A stretch of DNA of 64,000 nt, taken from Saprospiraceae bacterium. GTDB taxonomy: Bacteria > Bacteroidota > Bacteroidia > Chitinophagales > Saprospiraceae. Shown in pieces: positions 19,701 to 26,401 of the stretch. The notes beneath the pieces are model-generated. The model saw only the letters and a list, made by a program, of their open reading frames with translations, had not been told where the DNA came from and made no database searches. Location of the stretch: assembly GCA_016710235.1 (NCBI GenBank), contig JADJLG010000001.1, forward strand, positions 2,097,501-2,161,500, given 5' to 3'. The first letter of the stretch is position 1. Each line of letters starts with the position of its first letter. Position numbers and translations under genes: made by a program.

Positions 19701-20094
19701 AATCTATCATCATTATAAGGAGGAAAATCTAATTTGGTCTTCGGAAAGTGTTGGAGTTATTACGCCTTTCAGGGCACAAATTACTGCAATCAGAGCAGCG
19801 CTTTATGAAAGAGGATTGGATAAGATCGACTTGACAGTTGACACTGTTGAAAGGTATCAGGGAAGTGCTCGAGATATTATTATACTTTCAACTGTGATTC
19901 AGGATAGCCGGCTGCTTTCTCAGATACAATCCGTAGATGCAAACGGTATTGACAGAAAATTGAATGTGGCCTTGTCAAGAGCTCGTGAAAGAATTATAAT
20001 TTGCGGTGTGTCAGACGCATTGCAAAATTCTACCGAATATCAATACCTTCTTGCGAATTTTACCAGAATTAATATGGGAAGCCCTAAAAGCTGA
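16795..20094 (+). CDS. DNA2-like superfamily 1 helicase with PD-(D/E)XK nuclease domain
   Basis: A 1099-residue protein. Around residues 335-385 a nuclease signature is visible: GRLDVFF, then IIELKSGKP, then HHVQATLYKYL, matching the D, E-x-K and Q-x3-Y elements of Cas4/RecB-type PD-(D/E)XK nucleases. The helicase core starts at Walker A GPPGTGKTS (about 684) and continues with AYTNRAVDEM, Walker B LIIDEASQ (about 800), GDHLQLPAV, TPFRAQ, VERYQGSARDIIILST and VALSRARERI. The nuclease-then-helicase order matches Dna2. A role in replication or repair of flapped or broken ends is inferred; an antiphage role cannot be excluded. The N-terminal 330 residues are unrecognised. ATG 16795 is the only plausible early start. 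No partner gene is adjacent. Confidence 0.88.
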   Translation: MSPQNDFPEIKTTPEISRLNVLRAYGNQYQLFYEYALLHSGKSAKTSIQISPVLFRMVRENILNEDSMEAILRFMNLDIDKLHFDELKTEIERANRVYQRIQLNGNNESSFVEENDLEYSKTLNDEFKNKAGYLIILAPGESENEFYFQFDGGSEKKDKLKLTKEAIQQNKLLHAFLKLNILPVKVHALELQQIEDEYQAGYLIFYPDYLLDITAIAECFYTDGANPYKHLISLFYFDSFSKAMLAGTLINDYLDQLIIEKNLSFAEVFKNVFWTNPLAFVLFSDDELLEFRTKLKMQFDHLKALVSNRFDGLIEDLGYCDLEPSFYSRKYGIQGRLDVFFKNNEVNRATIIELKSGKPYKPNLNGINRNHHVQATLYKYLIQSVWPDLGQADCYILYSVLSSGALRISPESSSDFYSILQMRNQLLFLHFALAGQSEKHLFDELHYRHFEKIDSFMLTKAKSVVDIYQNCDQLEKEYFKTYIAAVAREQIYSKLGSTSSDTGVSGLWLVDAKQKEIEYNLIADLRIDEIVLERREFPILLLKNKNGSSLSHNFRVGDTLLLYKQIQNKPDVMHQQVYKCTLLEVQPQMVHIRLRCRQFRENIDDVSSIWNLEHDHLDRSFIQQYQNLHTFLSAESRIRKLYLSQEKPVLRTDASIYYASPELRTEHLTIIQRILNAQDYFLLWGPPGTGKTSIIVKHLCKYFIGCSEESVLLLAYTNRAVDEMCSAALEIIEENSLIRIGSRYAVHQDFRHYLLEEVSMQFNSRALLLDHLQKTRLYAATVASILGKKELFDVKQFDILIIDEASQILEPHIIGLLPLFKRVIFIGDHLQLPAVSVQDESQSIILNQELLQAGFRSTSESLFERLWKQCVVKEWEHCIGMLQSQGRMHLEIMDIVNQLFYQSKLEVMNRDKNGKQLRLLSHPDSLSSNPNNIFPNKRLVFIDVGKSESNFSFKTNRAEALIVAELVEQIYHHYKEENLIWSSESVGVITPFRAQITAIRAALYERGLDKIDLTVDTVERYQGSARDIIILSTVIQDSRLLSQIQSVDANGIDRKLNVALSRARERIIICGVSDALQNSTEYQYLLANFTRINMGSPKS

Positions 20095-20135
20095 TCAATT
20101 CAATTTTTCATTTTCAAACATTCCTGTTGAAAATA

Positions 20136-21107
20136 TCAAATTTCAATCAATGGCAAGAAGACTTGTGGATGTTGGAGTTTAAATAGTGCGAAATCTTTTT
20201 TAAGTTGATTCTGAAAACGAATGGAGGCTTCACTATTCGGATATAACGGTTTGTGTTTTATTTTTTTTTGAAAGCTAAGTATTTCCTCGTTGAGCGCTTG
20301 AGTTGCCTTTGTAAAGAAAACATTTGAAAATTTCTGCCAGATATAATGGATTGCCAGCGAATTTGGATGAACCATGTCCTCTTTGACAAACCGGTAGTCT
20401 CTAAGATCATCAATGAGTAATTCAAATGCAGGAAAGTACTCGACGAAGTTATAATTTTGTTCCAGAAATTCTGAGAGCATCAAGAGACATGATTTGCTTC
20501 GATTGTTATCGACCAATCCATCCTGAAGATACCTTACAGGGCTGACAGAAATTAATATCTTGCATCCGGGATTGAATTGTTTGAGTTCCTGAAAACTAGC
20601 GTTAAATTCGCTGATTAATTCCTGTAAAGTTATTCTATATTTTGTAAAATGCTGAGCGGGAACTTTATGGCAATTGGCAACCCGATGTCTGTCTTCTTTG
20701 GTTTCATAAATACTTGAAGTGCCAAGGGTAAGGATCAGATATTCTGCTTGGTTTAACTTTTCTCTACAGTCATTGAAATGGGCATTGATTTGAAGTAATG
20801 CAACATCTTTATCGGGATGAGAAAAACTCCCGTGATGATCCCAACTTGAAAACATTTCATTCGAAAAAATCAATTCATGATCTAAATATTCTTTTCCGGC
20901 AATTAATCGTCTGAGCTGATGAGCTAGCATCCACGCATTAAATACAATACCATATGGGCTGAAGCTACTGTTGAAACCATGTTCAGTCAATTTTTGGTGC
21001 AAATTTTCTGCAAAACAGCTACCCATGCAAATGATCTTTTCACCATGGAAAATTTTATTTGGAGAAGGTGCTAGCAGCAATTCTGTTCTTAAATTGAAAT
21101 CACTCAT
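20136..21107 (-). CDS. GSCFA family protein
   Basis: A 323-residue protein with the family name motif in CMGSCFAENL (about residues 27-36), followed by SPYGIVFNAW. It also has LILTLGTSSIYE and a C-terminal DMVHPNSLAIHYIW segment. This combination (Ser in a GSC loop, a later D-x2-H) resembles the SGNH hydrolase layout, so an esterase or acyltransferase-like activity is plausible but unproven. No signal peptide is seen. It is convergent with the helicase gene (41-base gap) and divergent from the gene at 21288. Family call is confident, function is not. Confidence 0.88.
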   Translation of the reverse strand: MSDFNLRTELLLAPSPNKIFHGEKIICMGSCFAENLHQKLTEHGFNSSFSPYGIVFNAWMLAHQLRRLIAGKEYLDHELIFSNEMFSSWDHHGSFSHPDKDVALLQINAHFNDCREKLNQAEYLILTLGTSSIYETKEDRHRVANCHKVPAQHFTKYRITLQELISEFNASFQELKQFNPGCKILISVSPVRYLQDGLVDNNRSKSCLLMLSEFLEQNYNFVEYFPAFELLIDDLRDYRFVKEDMVHPNSLAIHYIWQKFSNVFFTKATQALNEEILSFQKKIKHKPLYPNSEASIRFQNQLKKDFALFKLQHPQVFLPLIEI

Positions 21108-21244
21108 ACAAACTGCAAAAATACATTGCAGATGGAGTTCTTTCCCTATTTTTCTTTTGGTTTTGATAGTAAAGCAAATTTTTGGCTTGTCCTGAGATTT
21201 GTCAGTTATTGAAATATTAGCCTAGCGGGTAAGATTTGTGGGCT

Positions 21245-21271
21245 TTTGTATTTGTATTTTTTATATTTTTG
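21245..21271 (+). promoter_or_regulatory. Candidate Bacteroidota-type promoter for the 21288 gene
   Basis: TATTTTTG at 21264-21271 fits the Bacteroidota -7 consensus TAnnTTTG, and TTTG at 21245-21248 could be the upstream box. The 15-base gap is shorter than usual. The predicted start point lies about ten bases before the ATG at 21288. Such matches are common in AT-rich DNA. Confidence 0.3.
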
Positions 21272-21287
21272 CACATAACTCCAAATT

Positions 21288-22601
21288 ATGGGTTTTTGGT
21301 CTTCCATTTTTAAATCTTCTTCTGATTCTTCAGTATTGTTAGATTCGAACACGGTTTTTGGCAGATTTTCAGGCGTGTTTAAATCCGATTCTTTGAATGA
21401 ACATTGGGAAATGGCATTGAGCGATTTTGAGAAGAAAGATTACCATAGTTCCTTTAGTCATGTATTGGAATATTTGAAAAACGAAAAGGGTGATAATATT
21501 CGTTTTCAACAGATTAATGATCGAATTGAATTTGAAATATTTCAAGGATCAAAATCGGTGTTGGGTTATATGGATCTAGTTCATTTTTATGCGATAGCTC
21601 CATTGGCAATAGTTGAAGATTTGAACATTGGGTTAATGAGAAAATCCCTTGAGAAAAATTATATGTTGCAATACAGTCGTTATGCATTAAATGATAAACT
21701 TCAAATGAGTTTAAAATTTGATAGTGTAATTGCTGAAGCCTCGCCATATAAGCTATTTTATGGATTAAAGGAAATGGCCATACAGGCAGATTTGGACGAT
21801 GATCTAATGGTAATGGATTTTCAAAATGTGAAACCTATAAATGCAGAGCACATTATAGCTATCAGTGATAAGGAAAAGGAGCTAAAGACAAATTATTTTT
21901 ATCGTGAAATTGATGAAGTCCTCGATCCTAAAGTATTGGGACATCTGAATCCGGATAGATTCCAAGGTGCCTTGACTTATGTATATTTATCCTGTGTGTA
22001 TAAGCTCGACTATCTGCTCAAACCAGAAGGGAAGGCGATGCACCAAATTGCTAAAATTCATGCCGTTTATAGTTTAGCGGGCAATCAGGATGTCGGATTG
22101 AGTTTAGGAAAATTGACCGAAGGATTAAAGGCTTTAAAAGAAATAGAACCGGAAAAACTGCGATCAGAATTTTATAATGTGATTTCAACTTTTAGTGTTG
22201 TTCCTCCGGCTACAGAAACGGAGATTGGGGGCATCATTGAGAATGAAATGAAATCGTTCGAATGGTACAAAGAGCAAAAGCATTATTTTATTTGTGAACA
22301 AATATGTTCTTATCTTGTGGGCTTCTTATTGTTCCAATTTGCATTTGCTTCTCCTGCAAAAGATTTATTGCATTTGTTCTATTGTATATCTGAAGAAGAT
22401 TTTTTTAAATCACTTTCTATACCGGTCGACTTTACTGACGGAGACGAATTGAGATCAGCAAGGATAAAAGCAGCTATTAAACAAATTTTGGAAGATAGTA
22501 ATCTGACGGATAAGCAAAATTTGATGGATCAACTTCAGTTTGAAACTAAGGCTCATTTTTATCAGTCCTACTTGCAATTATTTCGTCAGGTACTTGCATG
22601 A
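21288..22601 (+). CDS. Unrecognised protein, possible YbjN/chaperone-like N-terminal domain
   Basis: A 437-residue protein with no signal peptide, no membrane segment and no motif I can name. Residues about 40-160 have an alternating strand/helix pattern (FQQINDRIEFEIFQG, then ALNDKLQMSLKFDSVIAEASP, then a helix) resembling the small YbjN or type III chaperone-like fold; this is an impression, not a match. The rest is mainly helical with few cysteines. ATG 21288 is the natural start. A 112-base gap separates it from a protease whose tail shows a similar pattern, so the two may act together. Function unknown. Confidence 0.7.
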   Translation: MGFWSSIFKSSSDSSVLLDSNTVFGRFSGVFKSDSLNEHWEMALSDFEKKDYHSSFSHVLEYLKNEKGDNIRFQQINDRIEFEIFQGSKSVLGYMDLVHFYAIAPLAIVEDLNIGLMRKSLEKNYMLQYSRYALNDKLQMSLKFDSVIAEASPYKLFYGLKEMAIQADLDDDLMVMDFQNVKPINAEHIIAISDKEKELKTNYFYREIDEVLDPKVLGHLNPDRFQGALTYVYLSCVYKLDYLLKPEGKAMHQIAKIHAVYSLAGNQDVGLSLGKLTEGLKALKEIEPEKLRSEFYNVISTFSVVPPATETEIGGIIENEMKSFEWYKEQKHYFICEQICSYLVGFLLFQFAFASPAKDLLHLFYCISEEDFFKSLSIPVDFTDGDELRSARIKAAIKQILEDSNLTDKQNLMDQLQFETKAHFYQSYLQLFRQVLA

Positions 22602-22713
22602 TGGAATATATGAATTCAAGTAAAATTGTTGAGTCTATTTTATCGTTCTCAGCTTGTCCAAATTTTGAATTAAGATTCGAATATTATTAATATACAGTTC
22701 AATTTTATATCAA

Positions 22714-23793
22714 TTGAAAGCATTTATCGATAATTACAAATCCGTAGTCGTCCAGATGGCTACTCCTTTTTCAGTAGGAACCGGATTCTATTTAAAAGAG
22801 TATAATTTGCTGGTTACAAACGAGCATGTTGTCAGACAAAACAAAATGGTTGTGGTGGATGCTGAGGGAATGTCACGTAGTCTGCTTGATGTGGTTTATT
22901 TGGATGCTAAATATGACCTTGCATTCGTCAAGGCACCTGTTGAGCATCATATGGGGGATGCCCAAATCAGGAAGCAGTTGGTCGCTACAGAAGGGGATAC
23001 AGTCATGGCTGTGGGCCATCCTTTTGGTTTGAAGTTTACAGCTACTCAAGGCATCATTTCTAATGTTGCTCACCATCAAGGTGATATTCAATACATCCAG
23101 CATGATGCTGCCTTAAATCCTGGAAACAGTGGAGGCCCATTGATTGATGGTCAGGGTTATATCATAGGGGTTAATACATTTATTATCCAAAATGGACAAA
23201 ATATTGGTTTTTCATTGCCTTCCAACTACCTTGCTCAAGCCCTGGATGAGTTTGTTCGGGGAGGAGGGAAGTCAGGAGTAAGGTGTACCTCTTGCGCCAA
23301 CATCGTCTTTGAGCCCAATCCTGAGAAAAAGTATTGCCCACATTGTGGTGCTGACATCCTCATGATCAGTGATTTAGAAGATTATACGCCTTCCGGTTTC
23401 AGACGCGAAATTGAGGACGTACTTTCCACCTTGCATTACGATGTTAGGCTGACCAGACGAGGACCTTTTAATTGGGAGGCAGTAGTGGGTTCAGCAAAAG
23501 TAATCCTGAGTTACCACGAGGAAACAGGGATGATAGCAGGGGATGCAGTGTTGTCTTCTTTACCAAAAGATAATATTAAAGCGATTTATACCTACCTATT
23601 GCAACAGAATGACAAGTTAAGGGGTCTTAGTCTCAGTATACGGAACAACGACATCTTGTTGAGTATGGTCATGTTTGATAACTATTTCACCCCGGAATCC
23701 GGAAAAAACACCATTCAAAACTTGCTCGAAACAGCAAATCAACTGGATGATGTTTTACTGGAACAATATGGCGCAATGAAGCGTCCAGATTAG
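22714..23793 (+). CDS. Trypsin-like serine protease with zinc ribbon and chaperone-like tail
   Basis: A 359-residue protein from a TTG start; no earlier ATG is in frame, and the next ATG (22756) would cut into the first strand. Residues 1-190 form a DegP/HtrA-type chymotrypsin fold: His in TNEHVV, Asp in YDLAFVK and the nucleophile in NPGNSGGPLI. No PDZ domain follows. Instead there is a four-cysteine zinc ribbon (CTSC, then CPHC; about residues 190-215) and a tail of about 130 residues resembling YbjN or type III chaperone-like domains. No signal peptide is visible, so a cytoplasmic location is likely, unlike classical HtrA. Substrates are unknown. Confidence 0.87.
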   Translation: MKAFIDNYKSVVVQMATPFSVGTGFYLKEYNLLVTNEHVVRQNKMVVVDAEGMSRSLLDVVYLDAKYDLAFVKAPVEHHMGDAQIRKQLVATEGDTVMAVGHPFGLKFTATQGIISNVAHHQGDIQYIQHDAALNPGNSGGPLIDGQGYIIGVNTFIIQNGQNIGFSLPSNYLAQALDEFVRGGGKSGVRCTSCANIVFEPNPEKKYCPHCGADILMISDLEDYTPSGFRREIEDVLSTLHYDVRLTRRGPFNWEAVVGSAKVILSYHEETGMIAGDAVLSSLPKDNIKAIYTYLLQQNDKLRGLSLSIRNNDILLSMVMFDNYFTPESGKNTIQNLLETANQLDDVLLEQYGAMKRPD

Positions 23794-23894
23794 GAGTTAT
23801 ATATTATAATTAAATAAATATGATAAAAGAAACTGGAATGGGAATGGTTTTTGTAAAAACACCTGTATATTTAAGCCATTATATTGTAGTAGGT

Positions 23895-24944
23895 ATGAAG
23901 AAACTGATTCAAGCGTTACTGTTCGTCTCCCCGTTGTGGTTGATGTCTCAGGATATCCATTTTTCTCAATTTTATATGTCCCCGACCAACCTCAATCCGG
24001 CTTTAACCGGGGTTATGAATTGTAAAATGAGATTTGTAGCCAACTATCGCAACCAGTGGGCACCAATACTCAAGTCCAAGGCTTTCAATACAATGAATCT
24101 TTCATTTGATCAGAAGGTGCCGGTAGGACGTTACGATTATTTTGGCTTTGGAGGAACATTTTGGGGTGACCGTGCCGGAAGTCTGGCATTTTCTACGATA
24201 CAATTCAAACTTTCAGGAACCTATAGCAAACGTATGGCCGGCTCTAGGACCTCTGGACATTATTTGGTTTTTGGAGCTGAAGCCGGAGTAAACAACCGTA
24301 GTATCAATTTCCATAATGCAGTTTGGGGAAACCAACTATCATCCAATGGTCCGATCAATACTCCGGGTGAAAATGATATTTATGCGATTGATCCTAGTTT
24401 CTTGTTCGCAGATGTTTCTGTAGGGCTTCTTTGGTTTTCTGTTTTGGATAAGGAAAACAACTACTACCTTGGTGGAGCTTATTCTCATCTAAATGAACCT
24501 TTGCAAAATCATTATTCTAAATCAAGCGGTGCCTTTACTGCTAGTCCTTTATATTCAAAGCTGACTATCCACGGAGGTGGTGTATTTTCTATAGGTCGTA
24601 AGTTGGGCTTGGTGCCCGGTATCGTTACTTTCTTTCAAGGACCATCTTGGCAAGTCAATGGTGGAACAAGCTTTCGTTTTGACGTGAGCCGTTCAAAATA
24701 TGACAGACAGTCATTTCAAACGGGTGTCTGGGCCAGGTTGGCGAATAAGCAAAAAGGGATACATGCAGATGCTTTAATCTTATCAACTAGATTCGATTAT
24801 AACAAATTCGGTTTCGGGCTAAGCTATGATGTGACATTGTCAGGACTAAGAAATGCTAGCGCAGCTTCTAATGCTTTTGAATTGTCTTTTATTTACAACG
24901 TTTGCGGACCCGAAAAGAGAGGTATTTATTGCCCTAACTTCTAA
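23895..24944 (+). CDS. PorP/SprF family type IX secretion membrane protein
   Basis: From ATG 23895 the protein starts with a good signal peptide (MKKLIQALLFVSPLWLMSQ). The frame is open to ATG 23820, but that start would bury the signal. The hallmark HFSQFYMSPTNLNPALTG follows directly after cleavage, and the rest alternates short beta strands as expected for an outer-membrane barrel (349 residues). PorP and SprF proteins are needed for T9SS or for secreting or anchoring particular adhesins, and Bacteroidota carry many paralogues, usually beside their cargo. Here the direct neighbours are not obvious cargo; the nearest giant adhesins are about 17-19 kb away on either side. Confidence 0.92.
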   Translation: MKKLIQALLFVSPLWLMSQDIHFSQFYMSPTNLNPALTGVMNCKMRFVANYRNQWAPILKSKAFNTMNLSFDQKVPVGRYDYFGFGGTFWGDRAGSLAFSTIQFKLSGTYSKRMAGSRTSGHYLVFGAEAGVNNRSINFHNAVWGNQLSSNGPINTPGENDIYAIDPSFLFADVSVGLLWFSVLDKENNYYLGGAYSHLNEPLQNHYSKSSGAFTASPLYSKLTIHGGGVFSIGRKLGLVPGIVTFFQGPSWQVNGGTSFRFDVSRSKYDRQSFQTGVWARLANKQKGIHADALILSTRFDYNKFGFGLSYDVTLSGLRNASAASNAFELSFIYNVCGPEKRGIYCPNF

Positions 24945-24974
24945 TAAATTCCAAATTCCTGTACATATTAAAGT

Positions 24975-25007
24975 AGGGATGTCTGACGACGTCCCTGTTT
25001 TATTTTT
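24975..25007 (+). terminator. Rho-independent terminator after PorP/SprF
   Basis: A 9-bp stem (24975-24983 with 24988-24996, one T-G pair) with loop TGAC is followed by GTTTTATTTTT, 30 bases after the stop codon. The remaining intergenic DNA to 25348 shows no credible gene. Confidence 0.75.
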
Positions 25008-25348
25008 AGCATTATTCATTCAAAGGAATGAATTGGATTTGAGGAATTCTCTATATGAAAATGAGAGTTCAATTTTTTGGGCAATTGATCATTCTGATTC
25101 AATTCAAGACATTGTGAATTTATCCAATCTGTTCATAAAATTCACCTGTGACAGAATTTCAGCTTTAAATTTTGGGCTTCATCATGGATGTATAGATAAA
25201 AATGGGAGGGCATCAAAACCATAATTTCTTAGCGCGCTTGATGAGGGGATCTAAGACCTGAATTTCAAATTTGAGAAGAATCACTCAAAAAGCAAATAGC
25301 ATCAGTATAAAATGCTTAACTTAGCAGCCCACTCAAAAGACAGAAGCT

Positions 25349-25756
25349 ATGTTTGGAAGCAAAAACAACGATCCGGCCAAAAATCAGGTATCCTTGACAC
25401 AATCTGCACTCAATAGTCTGGTGTCTGGTACATCTGTTGAAGGAACAATTTCAGCGGATAACGACATACGGATAGACGGTTACCTTAAAGGTATACTCAA
25501 TTGCAAGGGAAAAGTCATTATAGGTCCAAAAGGAAATATTGATGGCGAAATCAAAGCTCAAAATGCAGTCATTGAAGGCCAATTTCGTGGTAGTCTGTTT
25601 ATAGAGGATTTGCTTCATATAAAAGAAACTGCACAAGTTGAAGGAGAAATCAATACCGATAAACTATCTGTTGCCCCAGGAGCTCGATTTAATGTGCTTA
25701 GTAAAATGAGCACTTCGTCCTCAGGACCCGCCCCGCTGCCCAAGAAAGAGCAGTAA
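25349..25756 (+). CDS. Bactofilin (polymer-forming cytoskeletal protein)
   Basis: A 135-residue protein with the DUF583 bactofilin core at about residues 30-115: SGTSVEGTISADNDIRIDG, then repeated short strands with hydrophobic-x-G spacing (VIIGPKGNIDGEI, AVIEGQFRGSL, AQVEGEINTDKL), giving a right-handed beta-helix that polymerises without nucleotide. Disordered, charged tails flank it, as usual. Bactofilins scaffold envelope growth, stalks or motility organelles. It heads a short plus-strand run with AtpZ (14-base gap) and an AtpI-like protein, an order known from Bacteroidota ATP synthase loci. Confidence 0.92.
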   Translation: MFGSKNNDPAKNQVSLTQSALNSLVSGTSVEGTISADNDIRIDGYLKGILNCKGKVIIGPKGNIDGEIKAQNAVIEGQFRGSLFIEDLLHIKETAQVEGEINTDKLSVAPGARFNVLSKMSTSSSGPAPLPKKEQ

Positions 25757-25770
25757 TCGACAAACAGCAT

Positions 25771-25995
25771 ATGTTGCCTAGAAAGTCAACTGATGTCAAT
25801 AAGTATCTCAAGTACTCCGGTTTAGCCATGCAGTTTTTTGGAGTCATTGGGTTTGGAATCTTTATTGGACATAAGCTTGATGGCTATCTGGAAATGAAGA
25901 AGCCAATTTTTACTGTATTGTTTGCATTGGTTTTCTTTATCCTGGTCATGGTTTGGTTATTTCAAGATCTCAAAAGGACGGAGAATGAAGAATAG
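25771..25995 (+). CDS. atpZ: AtpZ/AtpI family protein
   Basis: A 74-residue protein with two membrane segments (about residues 17-34 and 46-64) joined by a short loop. The motif GFGIFIGHKLDGYLE at the end of the first helix is typical of the AtpZ/AtpI small F-ATPase-associated family, thought to help c-ring assembly or Mg2+ supply. Its last codons overlap the next gene by 11 bases, indicating tight co-translation. No F0F1 structural gene follows in this window. Confidence 0.85.
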   Translation: MLPRKSTDVNKYLKYSGLAMQFFGVIGFGIFIGHKLDGYLEMKKPIFTVLFALVFFILVMVWLFQDLKRTENEE

Positions 25996-26359
25996 TCATT
26001 TTGTGACTAGTATATTGATTGTTACACTTTTGTCTTTTGGTTTAGTGCATTGGACAATCAACGAAGATCCAAATGCAACACGAGCATCATGGATCATGAT
26101 CATTTTCTTTGTTTGTTTTACAATAGCACTATTTGTATTTGCGCTCCGAGCTGCGAAGTCAAGTGACCTATACCAGTTCAGCAGAATCTTTCTGGCTTCT
26201 ATAATGATCAAGATGTTTGGATTCATTTTTCTCATTGTTATGATGATCAAAAAATTTAATGTTGACAGTAAAAACTTGATGTTACCATCAATTGTTATTT
26301 ATGTCTTGTTTACCATAGTTGAAACTTATTCACTCATGAAACTCAGCAAGTCCAGATAG
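25985..26359 (+). CDS. Small AtpI-like membrane protein
   Basis: A 124-residue protein with four predicted membrane helices (near residues 6-24, 36-54, 67-88 and 99-116). ATG 25985 is chosen because it opens with a natural hydrophobic N-terminus and overlaps the atpZ end; the frame is open further upstream only inside atpZ. It has no motif beyond helix pattern. Similar four-helix proteins lie between AtpZ and the F0 a-subunit gene in other Bacteroidota, so an ATP synthase assembly role is inferred. Here uvrC, not atpB, follows. Confidence 0.7.
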   Translation: MKNSHFVTSILIVTLLSFGLVHWTINEDPNATRASWIMIIFFVCFTIALFVFALRAAKSSDLYQFSRIFLASIMIKMFGFIFLIVMMIKKFNVDSKNLMLPSIVIYVLFTIVETYSLMKLSKSR

Positions 26360-26401
26360 TCAATTGTTTGTTGAATACTATTTTGTGCAAAATTCATTTC
26401 A

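Noticed and set aside
21116..21123. A TATTTTTG box on the minus strand before the GSCFA gene
   Set aside because: No upstream TTTG box at a usable distance, and the start point would leave almost no leader; such boxes are frequent by chance here.
24853..25224. A 123-codon plus-strand frame after PorP/SprF
   Set aside because: It overlaps the PorP end in another frame, runs through a clear terminator hairpin and has no protein-like features.
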